Assembly (NCBI RefSeq): GCF_918797505.1
Contig: NC_092800.1
Span: forward strand, 46,517,022-46,581,021
Direction of reading: 5' to 3'
From: Bemisia tabaci
Lineage: Eukaryota > Arthropoda > Insecta > Hemiptera > Aleyrodidae
DNA: 64,000 bases
Within the stretch, counting starts at the first letter, position 1, and each line of letters begins with the position of its first letter. The notes below the pieces were generated by a model that was not told the DNA's origin, did no database searches, and saw only the letters and a program-made list of their open reading frames with translations. A program made the position numbers and the translations under genes. Of the stretch, positions 49,901 to 61,138 are shown one piece after another.

Positions 49901-51304
49901 GGAGTATTGCGCAAAATTTTGTGTGATTTTCAAGAACTCTGCCAAAAATATCCCGAAAAACTTCATACAAAATTGTTAATTGACAAGTGTTCTCTTAAAG
50001 AAATTAAGATGGAGTGGAAATGTTCCAACAGAAGAATCAAGACCCCAGTAATTGCAGTTTCATTCTCTAGGTTTAGTAAAGTTTACAAAACCCTGCGGGG
50101 GGGGGGGGGGGGGGGGGTCGAAAAATGCGAAAAATTCTGAATTTTTGGCGAACCATTTAAATGCATTGTGAGGCGTTTCCATTTGTCCCACACATCAAAA
50201 GGATACGGTCCAAGAAACTGGTCAAGGTACATTAGATTGTCCCTGAATCGTTGCATTTCTTCTGAACTGAGATTGTCATAACTGATATCTTCAAGGGATG
50301 AATCCCACTTTATCCCCAAGATTTCTGATTTTTTAAAATGGTGGATGAATCCTCTTCTGGGTGCTACATCTCCATGAGAATTTCTTGCACTGGAAAAAAC
50401 CAAAACATAAGTAAATGCAAAGAGGACGATTGCAAGTATAAACTTTGATTGTCAAAAATTAAATCGCTCAGCCACAAGAGTTAAAAAATCCTTTCTTGCC
50501 TCCTGCCTTTACAGTTAAAATAGAATGAACATAAGTTTCTCCGGTGATTAGAATTTAGTTATTCTTGGTTCCTACATTAGAACGTGAATCTATAATAAAG
50601 TGGATTAACTTAGTTTCCCATTCATACCAACAATTTGATTAACAGATGAAAAGAGCTCTGCCACAAAAATTCATTCTGTTTGAGATGGTCAATATATTAT
50701 TAGTAACACTCACGAAAAGTTTCTTACAACCTATTCTTGTGAGACCTCGTAAACTTTCACCACAAATTATGCACAATTTTATGTATTTTTTGGCAAGCAA
50801 AGATGTTGATAATTTTCATAGGAAGTCATCCAAAACTTTGGATTAATAAAACCTAAAAACTTGGGTAGCATCGGTCCTCATGAAATTTTTTTAAGTCCTT
50901 GCTTTGAAGAAAGTAATTGTGTGTAGAAACACTTTTAATAGGTGGAAGGGGAAAGTCTCCCAAATAGAATGTTTAAGTATACCTTTTTTTGGCATTAAAG
51001 AATCATAGGGCGGCTACTTCTACGAGGATATGACAAGCTTGCATCTATTAGCAGTGCTTCAAGTGAAAGAACATAGGAACAAAACGAACCTGTAAAAAAT
51101 AAAATGAATGCCTGGAGGAATCATTTTGACACCTTTGAATTTTTCTCCTGTTTCCCAAGACTTGAGATCGATGCCAAACTCTGTTTCAACCGGTACATCC
51201 AAGAATATTAAGGTGGCCCCCTCAACAAAAAGCTGCTTAGCCAATTCAGGGTCCATCTCCACACTTTCCTCGGCAAATGACACTTTTTTTGATGAACAAG
51301 ACAT
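46973..51304 (-). CDS. AAR2: AAR2 splicing factor homologue, complete, 5 coding exons
   Basis: AAR2 chaperones Prp8 while the U5 snRNP is assembled and recycled. Coding exons: 51304-51090, 50389-50154, 49341-49161, 48535-48422, 47384-46973. They total 1158 nt and give 385 residues, against 384 in human. The N-terminus carries [27 protein letters not shown] and [11 protein letters not shown]. The middle has the [10 protein letters not shown] motif and the [15 protein letters not shown] motif. The C-terminal exon has [23 protein letters not shown] and the FEWDFD tail. A basic, Arg/Lys-rich, charged stretch in exon 3 (about residues 165-205) is the least conserved part. Phases join cleanly, but the donors of introns 1 and 2 are GTTCGT and GTTCGC, much weaker than the GTAAGT of introns 3 and 4. 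An ATTAAA signal sits at 46930-46925 on the minus strand. The gene is divergent from chimaerin, with a short shared 5' region. Confidence 0.95.
47385..48421 (-). other. AAR2 intron 4
   Basis: 1037 bp, GTAAGT donor at 48421 and CAG acceptor at 47385. AT-rich; the short open frames are on both strands and not conserved. No repeat recognised. Confidence 0.6.
48598..48612 (+). repeat. Poly-G tract in AAR2 intron 3
   Basis: A run of about 14 G on the plus strand is a C tract in the AAR2 transcript, about 60 nt before the exon 4 acceptor, where a polypyrimidine tract would be expected. Confidence 0.6.
49402..49703. mobile_element. MITE family B, copy 2, AAR2 intron 2
   Basis: A 302-bp element bounded by CAGGGTGTC and GACACCCTG, same interior as copy 1 at 34607. 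It begins about 60 bp upstream of the AAR2 exon 3 acceptor (in transcript sense), so it lies close to the branch-point region. Confidence 0.7.
50097..50117 (+). repeat. Poly-G tract next to the AAR2 exon 2 donor
   Basis: 21 G on the plus strand, so 21 C in the AAR2 transcript, starting about 36 nt after the weak GTTCGC donor of intron 2. It ends the open frame that runs through that donor. Confidence 0.75.
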
Positions 51305-52046
51305 TTTGAAAGGTATTATTCGGAAAATTAAAAAAAACCGATGATCAAAAACGCATTACTTAGCACTTGATGAGCTGTTACAGGGAACTACAACATCAAT
51401 CTAACAAGCTATCTATAAAAAGAGATTATTCAGGGTTGGAGGATCACGCTATGAAGAATCATCACAGTTAATAACTTTTAATTGTAGAAAAGTAAGAAAA
51501 CTGTTCTCAATCAGCTCATGAAGTCTCTCTTTTATTCATTGGGAGTTGCATCTAATTCTAAACAACAACATAACCTCAATCGCACTCGCTTTTTGCGCAT
51601 TGCGCATGCGCCGTACTTGTAAATAAATAACATTACCACTACTCTGACAAGTGACAAGTGACAACTGACAATGAGTGAAAAAAGTGGATCGGAATTTTTA
51701 GAATGTCGTTTGGAGTGCTTTTTTGCATCATAATTTAAAATTTTAGGGCTTATCAAGTGAAGATAATTATTGCAAGCTACTACTTTTCCCGTTTTTTACC
51801 TTGTCAATGCATGTAATTGGAGAGGTATGTTCTTTTTCACTTTGTTTCGGTGATACCCCAAGATCTTCAAGAACGGTTTGCTACTTAGTGTTTTCTCTTC
51901 GAGTCATGATGAAAAGAAATGTGTGCTGGACTTACAATCTGGTTCTTTTGAACTGACATTTGTCTCTTTTCTATGAAGTTTCTTCACCATCCTACCATGG
52001 TATCATCAAATTTTTTTTGACTTGATCTTTTACTTGCCAGCTCAAC
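51305..52046. promoter_or_regulatory. Divergent (head-to-head) promoter region of AAR2 and chimaerin
   Basis: Only 742 bp separate the two start codons, and they are read in opposite directions. Near the middle, at 51601-51611, is TGCGCATGCGC, a palindromic match to the core of the NRF1 motif (erect wing in flies), which is common at CpG-type bidirectional promoters in animals. A short cluster of near-repeated GTGACAAGTGACAA units follows at 51650-51670. On the plus strand a donor-like GAG|GTATGT near 51824 and an acceptor at 52040 suggest a chimaerin 5' UTR intron of about 215 bp. No TATA box is evident in the middle of the spacer. The shared-promoter reading is inference; the site itself is seen directly. 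Confidence 0.5.
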
Positions 52047-55000
52047 ATGCTATCTGCGAACAACAATCGTCAGTCAAAGTTTCTGGAGATTTCGCCTGTT
52101 AAACCAGTTTGGAAACCTGATCGTAAGTATTGCAATTGCTCTGTATTGAAATACATCTTCATTAATTCCTTACATAGTAACACGATTATTATCCGGTTGA
52201 TTATTGACCCCAATAGAGATCTTATGTTTTGTCTGCGACCTTTTTGTTAAGATGTCAGGTTTTATCTTTGTGAAGTTTCATGACCTCACTCAAACATGTA
52301 GATCTCTTGGATGGATATGAAAATTGTAATCTGGTGCGGTCATGAAATTGTGTGTCACACGGTCACAGAATGGACGTAGATTGACAGATACATTTAAAAC
52401 TTCACAAAAACATTGTACCAAGAACCTCTAACAACACCGCCAAAAGCGACTGCTTGTGTAAACATGTTGCTTGGACTTGTTTATTGTGAATTATATCTGG
52501 CAACTTCTCTGTTTTTGAGTATATAACAATACCGCCTACCGATACCTGGTCATTACTGTAATGTTACCTGGTTGTAGCTGTGAAGCACACACGGGATCGT
52601 ACTTAATGGAAGGATTTGAAATAATTGTTTTTTTAACATGAGAAAGCGAATTTGTTCCACGCATGGAAATTTTTAGTTGAAATTCTGAGGAAGTTTGAGG
52701 TAGCCCAAGTATTACTTTCTTTCGGAATTTTTTCCAACTTTTTGACCCCCCTCCCGCCTATGTAAGGCACCCACGAGAAATCTCCCACCCCCCTTATAAA
52801 ATATGTAAGATTGGCCGGTACTCCCCTGCCGTCCATTTTTCAGAAAGTAACGGAGAAAGCTCGGTCAAAAAGCTGGAATTTTAAGGCTTTTGTAAAGGTA
52901 TTTTGATGAAAATCGACCAAAAAAGGAGCAAATAATTGAAGTTTAAAGTCAGCCTCAGTGGTGTAGTGGTCAAGGCAGTTCGCTGCAAACACTGAGGTCC
53001 CGGGTTCAATCCCCGGGGGTGACTGATATTTGAGGACACTCAAATATCAGTCATCGTGACTGTGGATGACTATGCCACTCCAATACCCTGACCCTTCGAG
53101 GTTACAGGGTGCGGGAGGGACATAGTCCCCTAGTAAGTAATCCGTCTGCACTGTTCGACTGGGTTGTGAAAAATCGGTAATCACTCCTAGTGTGCGCGAC
53201 TGCCAGCGCTACCTATCAGTGTAGATTGCAACAACACAGTCCAACTCGGTGGAGGCATGGCCGTGCTCCGAAAGTCCGTGCTCTGCAGCGTCTGCCACAG
53301 TCTTTGATAAGACCTTCCGTTGGCTATCAGATGGCCGCTGAGCCTTGCGGGAATATAGATGATACTCAATGTGTCAATAGTACGAAGATATGTTAAGGAG
53401 TACGGTCCAACTACGGGGTGCACGACGGCAGTTGCCAGTTGCCTTGGCCCCTTGAGGGCGCCTCGCCGGCCAGCCCGGCCTTACTTACTTACTTACTTAC
53501 TTAATTGAAGTTTAAATGTCAGAGTGTCTACCAGTTATAAAAAACCAAACTTGGGGACTTTCAGGGGTGTTTTTCCAAGAAAACCGGGGACTTTTTTCCT
53601 GGAACAGAAAGATAAAAGCCTTTTTTTGACAGCGGAAAGTTTATGTAAGACTCGGCTTGACCCTCCCTCCCCCTTGGTAAGGCTCTGTAAGATAAGCTTA
53701 GACCCCCTCTCCCCGTAAGTGCCTTACGAAATACTTAAACGGCCCCTTTGATAGAATTAAGCAAATTTGTTCGACAGAATCACATTTGAAAAGGGTGAAA
53801 ATTATTTAGTGCTTGCCAATATAGGTAGGGAATGTTTCCTTCCGCAGTCTTTATTGTTGACAGATAGTGCTGAAAATCAGCACATCACCCCTATTTAAAC
53901 CCATGTAAAATATCTACATTTTATTGTGCAATCTGGCAACATTGCCGAAGATAACACCAACACAATCGCACACGATTTCTCGAATGGCCAGGAATGCTAA
54001 GTAGGAATCGGTATATAATTGCTGTCAACTGATAGCTTGTCTTTTTCTTTCATGTCCCTTTCCCTTCAAGTGGAAAATCAGCTTTATATGTAGCAACCCT
54101 TAATCCTTCAGATGAAACATTTCATGCATTTCTAAGCGCAGTACTCTTATATTGTTTTTTCTCTTTCATTTTTTTTCAGTTTATAAACTTCAGCGAGAGG
54201 CACCTGCTCCGAATGCTATCTGTTTGGAAACTATGCACCCCAACTGTCCACTTCAGTATGGCTTGGAGTATCATGGTGTGTTATCCAGCTCACAATGTGA
54301 AAAATTGCTGAAGAAAGATGGAGACTATCTGATTAGATCCAGTCCGAACTGCTCTAACACAACTTACGTACTATCCATGATGTAAGTATTTTTCTCTGGA
54401 TACATTCAGTGTGAAGACAACCAGCATCGATGATATTCAAGTATGGCCATGTTTCATTGTTCTAGCTCTCAGGCTGACTTTTTTCTCATTAGAATTCTTT
54501 CAACAACCAGAGAGTTTCAGGACTGTATCTTGCAAAATGAAAACCAGCATTTTGACATGGTAACTGCAAAAATGCATATTTCGGTTGTGGTTTTTCAAAA
54601 TCTCTGCTCTTATTTTTTGTTTTTTTCTGAGAAGAGATCAACAATAATTATTCAATTTATTAATTCTCTTCAGTTTAAAATGTACAAAAATAGTTACCAA
54701 CAACTTAATAACTCGTGCGGATGAGTCAGTTTAACATATTTAATTTAAATTTAAATTTTAATTTTTAAAACAAATGCAATGTTAAATATGTAGAATAAAC
54801 AAATTTGTATCAAAATATGTAGGTTACATTTGTTTTGTTCTTTTTGATTTATCTAGGTTGAATTTAAAGGTTGGCTAGGCCCTCGTTCTGATTTCATTAG
54901 CTTGGAATTTTCACCAGGTATTTCTCCTACAGGGGCAAAAAATCAGATAAGTGTTCAAGAAATGATGTCAAGTAGTTTTTCATGTAGAAAATAATGTATG

Positions 55001-58000
55001 ACAGGAAGTCCTTTTAAACTGCCTTTTAAGTGTGGCAACTTAAGTTACCTAATGTTGCTATCGTATTTCCTGTTTTTAAAATTCATTTTCTTGATTTTAT
55101 TTGGCATTTTATTTTTCAGGTTTGATGGTCGTATCGTTCACTACAAATTGTATTACGATGAAGAGCATTACGTGAACGTGAATGGCAAACGGTTCAGCAC
55201 GACAGGAGAACTAGTTTTGGATGGTTTAGTCACAAACTATGTGGAGCTGCATGCTGGGCCGTACATCCAGCTGATGCACAATTTAAATTGTTACGAAAAT
55301 TCTCCCTACATGACTTTAAACCGTCTCAAAAGGAAGGCTCTTCAAAAGCAAATGAACAATGTCACAACCAATAACAATATCAACAATCATAATATCAATA
55401 ACAACAATCCCAGACGGATAAGTAATTCAAACAACTTGGTAATAATTCACAACAACATTGATTATGACAAGCCTCATTCCTTCAAAACACAGACTTTCAA
55501 CGGACTGAATTGGTGCGAATTTTGTGGCAATTTTTTGTGGGGCATCATCGCGCAGGGTGTCAAATGTGAAGGTTAGTTTTCAAACTTCTGAGTAATATTG
55601 TAAAATTCATTCTTCTGCCTAATATCTCTAGTTGCATGGTAACTTAGACTCTTTTTGGCTTTAGATTGTGTCATATTAATGAGATAGATGACAGGGGTTT
55701 CGAATACCATGTCGCATCACGTTCACAGCTCATATCGCAGGGCACGTAGGGCCAAAAAAGCAACTTTTTGGCTGCATTGCATCAGCCATGTTCAGATATA
55801 AAAGATATTAAAGATATGAGATGGTGCGTCTGATTGTATGCAAGCATCGGCTTAAGGCCTTAAAATGTTTGTCATGAGATACAGAAAAAGAGACAGAAGA
55901 AATGAGGGAGAAAAGGATGGACAAAAAATGTGTCTCGGGGCAAATTTAGAAAAAAGCGTTGCGTAACATGGGGCAGACTGAAAATATATTCAAGAACGTC
56001 TCATCAGCCTTATGACTTTTAAAAAATGACCATATGTGGTGCGGATGCTGTTAAAAGTACCAAAAAAATAAAAATTTACATGGTGAAGAGTCATTCTGTT
56101 TCTATATTTAGTTTTATTATAAAATTGTTGGTCATGCAAGCCGTATTAATTTTATTATTCTAGATTGTGGTCTCATGGCGCATAGTAAATGTTCAGAGCG
56201 ACTTCCTGCTGATTGTTGTCCTGATCTGAAGCGAGTGAGAGGAGTTTTCGGAGTAGATTTGACAACCCTGGTCAAAGCTCATGGCACAAGTATACCTTTT
56301 TTAGTGGAAAAATGTATCACGGAAATTGAAAAAAGTGGCTTAGATATAGAGGGACTCTACAGAATCTCCGGTTTTCAGGAAGAAATTGAACAACTAAAAA
56401 TTTGTCTGGACAAAGGTCAGTATTAATTGAGTTGAGCTAATGTGGTATGTTATTGTTTGTTTCTTCAATAGAGAACTGTAGTCGTTTTTCAGTGCTTTTC
56501 CCATCGAAGTTATAAAAAACCTTCTTTGGATAAGACTGACGGGTGCATGAATGAGCCCTTTAATAACTGCTAATTAAGTGTTGGTAAATATTATTTTATT
56601 GTATAACAAAAGCCTTGTGTTGAAATTCTCTGTTTTTATACCCAGAATCCCATTATTCTGTTAACTAATTTTCTGTCTATAAAACAGCTAAAAATCTAAT
56701 TTTTTTAGCAGTTTCAAATCTGCCTGACTCTTGAAAATTATATATTCACAAGTGAGATTTTTCCATTGGTTTTTAATAAATTTCACTCTTCTCTTAAGTA
56801 AATTGTAGTAATTTATTTAAAAAAATAGTTTTCGAGTAATTAATAATTCTTTTATCTTTTAGGTGGAGAAAATACTGTTTTGAGCTGTCGAAACCAAGAT
56901 GATGTGAATGTTGTAGCTGGTGTATTGAAACTGTATCTGCGGCTCCTACCTCTACCGCTCATAACATACGAGTGTCATCCGGCTCTCATCAAAGCAATTT
57001 GTAAGACATCTCCAAGATTTTTGTGAAATTTAGATCTCATGCAGTATTTTTCAGTTTAAGATGATCTCCTCCCCCCTCCCCCCCATCATTGGAAGGTCTT
57101 CACTTGAATAATCAGTCATTTTAAAATTTCTGTAACTATTGCAGAACGTTTTGGTAACGCTTCATTCTGTCCGGACACCGCGAACAAAAATTTTAAATTG
57201 GTGTGTTCAAACTATCCACGTTCGTGGATTCCATGAACACACATTTAATTTTTAAATAACTGAATAAATTCGGCACCGTTCATATGTCTGTAAAAGTTCC
57301 AAGTTTTTAAAAGTTCAAGTTTGAAAGTCTAAAGTCTTCTTCAAAAGTTACAAGTTCTTATCAAAAGTCATGCATAAGCACAGGTTTGAGTAATTTGTGA
57401 AAACTTGGTTCGTGGACTCAACGAACACCCAGGAGTGCTCAGGGACTCCACGAACACCTTAAACCAATATTAGGTGTTTGTGGAGTCCACGAACCAAATT
57501 TTCCACAAACAATTCAAAGCTGTGCTTACGTATGACTTTTGATAAGGACTTGCAACTTTTGAGGATGACTTTAAACTTTCAAACTTGAACTTTTAAAAAC
57601 TTGGAACTTCTACAGACATATGAACGGTGCTGAATTTATTCAGTTATTTTAAAATTAAATGTGTGTTCGTAGAGTCCACGAACGTGGATAGTTTGAACAC
57701 ACCAATTTAAAATTTTTGTTCGTGGTGTCCATGAACTGCGGACAATGGTTTCTTCCATTGTGACTCCCTCAGTAACGCACACAGTGGTCCGATTTGCTTT
57801 TTGCATCACCCATAGAACCAATTTGAAAGAGATCACAGCTGTGGCAGGTGGCATCTGTTATCGTGATTTCCAGAAGGCAATTTTTCTATCAATATTGAGT
57901 GTCAAAAATTACCCTCTGGACTACTCTTTTCGTTTTTTACAGGTGTATAAACTCCCATCATCAACATTTGATTCTATAACCAATGCAACTAATCTATTTT

Positions 58001-59612
58001 CTAGTAGAAGAATGGATGACTAATACCTAAGCAAGGGTAGGAGAATAGGTGGATTCAACTAGACCTTGTCCAGAATTTTTCTTAATTTTTCCTTATTACC
58101 CTTAAAAAAACTTCATAGAAGAAGAATTTGTTATCTCTGAAGGCTTTTTGTTTATTTACATATAGTTTTTATCAATTTTGCCAACATGCAAAAATGCGTA
58201 GCTCTGATTGTAATTTTGCAAGCTCCACTCATGTTTCATTTTTTTACAATTATTCTTGAAATTCTCCGTGAACTTTTTTCCTTCACTTACCAAAACTTTC
58301 AGATTAAGATAACTAAGGCAAGTAGTTGCTGTTTCGACAAGAAAACATAAAATGAGAAACATCCCAATACGTATTTTTCAACTTTAGTCATTGATTTCCT
58401 TTAAATTCGAGCGCAAGGTTTGATTTTTGTGACAAATTAAAAGCTATCTCTTGTTTGGGTTCATTTCTTAAGGATTTTATTAATATCTGTTGTTTTGAAG
58501 AAGCTAAACACGGTTCATGCTGGCCCAAGTACTGTAATTTTTTACCAACGATGAATTTTACTAATTTTTCAGTGAAACAAACGCTTTGGGAACAAATAGC
58601 ACGGATCAAGGATGCACTCTCTGTCTTGCCTTTAGCACACTACAATACATTGAGATATTTAATTCGGCATTTACACAGGTATTTTTTTTTTCTATTTTTA
58701 CTTATTTATTTTATTATTGATGCTCCAATATCTTTGTGGTATTGTCTACTCTTCTACAAGTTAACACAGCCATGTCATGGTAATTCCTATCATCAATATT
58801 GAAATAATTAATGAAACAAAACACAAGAAAACTAATAATACAAAGAAATAGAATGCCTGGCTCGTTTCGGGTCGATTTCAACCCCCTCCTCAACCAGGAA
58901 TCAAAAATTAAAAAATCCTCAGACCCCCATTTTTGATATTAAGAAAGAGAGGCATAACATGATAAGTGCTCTCTCTTTCGTCATTACAAATGGGGGGAGG
59001 GTTTTTTTATTTTTATATTTTAGTTTCCTGGTCGAGTGAGGGTGAAGGGGGATGGGATTAAAAAGTACTCCACTTCGTTCCAGGCATTCTGTTTGTCTTT
59101 AGCCTTGGTTTTTCGTTTTTGTGTGTTTTGTTTCATTCATATTGACTCATGACATATTGACTTTATTATGAAAATGTCATCTTTTTATTTCATTTGATCG
59201 TCTCGAACATACTTTGAAATCCTCAAAAATGCATAGCCAATGACTTTTATTAGCACAGAAATCAAAACGGTACATGTCATATATCCTTAAGAGTAGTCTA
59301 ACCCATGAATTTTAAAATTGAAAGCAGTTATTTCCCCGCAACCAATTCCAACAATTGGCATTTTCATGAGGTATTAACTATTTTTCACAGCAAAATTATC
59401 TTTTTCTCACTAGACCATTCTTCTGTTTCAGAGTCAGCGAACATAGTGAAACTAACAAGATGACGATTCAAAATTTGAGCACCGTTTTTGCGCCAACATT
59501 AATGCCAGCCCCTGATCTTTCGAAATGCAGTGAAGGATCCTTGCCAGATATCAACAATGATATTGTTGCCCTACAGAATTTGATAACGCACCAGGAATAC
59601 ATCTTTGATTAA
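52047..59612 (+). CDS. Chimaerin (SH2-C1-RhoGAP Rac GTPase-activating protein), complete, 7 coding exons
   Basis: Diacylglycerol-responsive GAP that switches off Rac downstream of receptors; the fly counterpart is RhoGAP5A, the vertebrate ones CHN1 and CHN2. Coding exons: 52047-52122, 54180-54381, 55120-55571, 56164-56415, 56863-57000, 58573-58678, 59432-59612. They total 1407 nt and give 468 residues. The SH2 domain spans about residues 56-145, with the phosphotyrosine-binding Arg in GDYLIRSS. An Asn-rich linker follows. The C1 domain at 212-261 has the full zinc pattern H212, C225, C228, C242, C245, H250, C253, C261. The RhoGAP domain runs from about 275 to the end, with the arginine finger R310 in GLYRISG. 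The N-terminal PVWKPDLYKLQREAP matches the region before SH2 in long (beta2-like) chimaerins. A 5' UTR exon probably ends at GAG|GTATGT near 51824 and joins the acceptor at 52040. Candidate AATAAA signals occur near 62799 and 63054. Confidence 0.94.
52123..54179 (+). other. Chimaerin intron 1
   Basis: 2057 bp, GTAAGT donor and TTTTTTTCAG acceptor. It contains the SINE (52948-53501). Around it, at about 52640-52830 and 53520-53745, are CCCCCTCCC-type and GTAAGTGCCTTACGAAATAC-type stretches that look like an older repeat split by the SINE. CAGAGTGTCTACC at 53519 resembles a family B end. Confidence 0.6.
52948..53501 (+). mobile_element. Full-length tRNA-derived SINE, chimaerin intron 1
   Basis: The head has pol III promoter boxes: A box TGGTGTAGTGGTCAAGGC at about 52959 and B box GGTTCAATCCC near 53004. 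The body is about 450 bp, and the element ends in a (TTAC)n tail at about 53481-53501. A 15-bp target duplication TAATTGAAGTTTAAA lies at 52933-52947 and 53502-53516. The duplication and tail show LINE-driven retrotransposition. The tRNA source cannot be named: the anticodon arm is degraded. Confidence 0.85.
57169..57744. mobile_element. Large foldback element, chimaerin intron 5
   Basis: Two arms of about 270-290 bp (57169-57458 and 57473-57744) are near-perfect reverse complements around a 14-base centre. Matching landmarks are CCACGTTCGTGGA, GAACGTGGATAG, CATATGTCTGTA and TACAGACATATG. The ends share (C)GGACA. The transcript would form one long double-stranded stem in the chimaerin pre-mRNA. 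Confidence 0.85.
58793..59160. mobile_element. Foldback element, chimaerin intron 6
   Basis: The arms pair from the outside in: AATGAAACAAAACACA with TGTGTTTTGTTTCATT, GAATGCCTGG (58851) with CCAGGCATTC (59080), AACCAGGAA with TTTCCTGGTCG, and CCCCCATTT with AAATGGGGGG. The centre is near 58967. Diverged arms suggest an older insertion than the one in intron 5. Confidence 0.65.
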
Positions 59613-60898
59613 TTACGTACATTTGTCTACCTGTGCTGCAGGTAACTGCCATTTGAAGAAGCCACCAAACTCTGGTGGAGACATCTTTCAATTTTTATAT
59701 TTTTTCCTAGACTTCATACCTTCTTATTTATTTCACTATTAGTCATGCACTACAACATTCCATATTATTCAATAGGCCAAAATCGTCCACAAACATTCAG
59801 TGAATTGAATGCGGTGCAAATTTTTATTTTCTTTCATTCCCTTACTGGCTTAAGTAGCTTCTCATTTTATTCATGAAAAGATGCCGCCTTTGTATGTAAA
59901 CTTTCAATGGCATTGTCCAGATGTATAATAGGAAAAACTGCAATGATGACGAAAATGAGTGACATTATATGTATGAGATTAATGTAGCTCAGCTTGTAAG
60001 TTGTCAATCTCTTGTGATAGGTTTATGAGGAAGAAAATGATTTGATGAATTCAAGGCATTTTCTTGTAAATTTGAGTTTACACTTTGTAAGGTTTAAGAG
60101 GCTGTGAGCATTTACTTGAATCCTTTAATCGCATGAATGTAGCCAACAAACTTTTCCAGTAACATGCAATAGAATTTTACCATCAGCACCCTAAAAGTTG
60201 CCAAAATGTATTAGCAAAGTATTAGTATTTATTTATTTGTTTTCTTGCTGGCAGAGTTAAGTTATTCTGTCTGTACTCTTAAATGTAAAGTCAAAATTAG
60301 ATTAGAGGACACTTCACCCTAATTCATGTGTGCACTGGAAACCGGAAAAAATGGATAATGAATTTTGATTGATGATTGTGACGTAATTTATCATGCACCA
60401 TTTTGTTTTCTGTGAAATTCAATGATGTCCCTAAACATAATGAACATTCCCAATGTTTGCTAAGGTTATAAATGTTAGTAGGCAGAGTTTGTTTCTCTGC
60501 AAAAATTTTACGAACAATCCAACACTTTGATGTATGTAACTAGTGAAGCAAGGTCGAAAGGTGTTTCCAAATTGTCACAAGATTTCTAACGTTCCTTTTC
60601 TCCTAGCTTCTCTTTTTGTAAAAAAGTAACATGCGAGTTATTTTTTGTAACCTGTAACAAATTTTACAGCAAACAAAGCACATCATTCCACAACTTTTGT
60701 CATACAAAAAGTAGCTGTAGGAGTAATTAATAAGGTTCTTTGTCATCTGTTCAAAATTTCAATGTTGAAAACATCCAGATTTCAGTGCTCCATCGAAAAA
60801 GGTTATGGAAAGGTCAAGACGTACACTGTGATCATAGAAGCTTATACCAAAGTATATTCATTAGTTTTAGAATTTTTTGTATGTAGTATATTGTGTGG

Positions 60899-61138
60899 TA
60901 AAGGAGAACGCTGCATGAACCTTCGGATGCAGCCAAATTCCCTTAAGTATTGATGGATTTTCAAGGAAATCTGTGAATATTTCTCCTCCAATTTTCCAAG
61001 AATTTCATTCGCAATCAGATCTAAGTTATCTGAAAATCTCAAGAAAAAATATTCATAACTCTCTTTAAAAATAATTATTTTGTTGGAGGAAGTTTCGCAA
61101 GTTCGAGATGTTCATACAGCGTTTTTCCTTAGCACGGT
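60899..61138. mobile_element. MITE family C, copy 3, downstream of chimaerin
   Basis: Left end AAAGGAGAACGCTGCATGAA, right end TTCATACAGCGTTTTTCC, an inverted pair. The interior has GTTGGAGGAAGTTTCGCAAG near the right. It lies in the chimaerin 3' region and would be transcribed if the long 3' UTR is used. Confidence 0.6.

Noticed and set aside
52950..53022. A possible functional tRNA gene
   Set aside because: A and B boxes are present, but the acceptor and anticodon stems do not pair, and a 450-bp body, a TTAC tail and a target duplication follow. It is a SINE.
54443..54724. A 93-codon frame just after chimaerin exon 2
   Set aside because: It lies wholly inside intron 2. Splicing 54381 to 55120 keeps frame and SH2 homology, and this translation matches no part of SH2.
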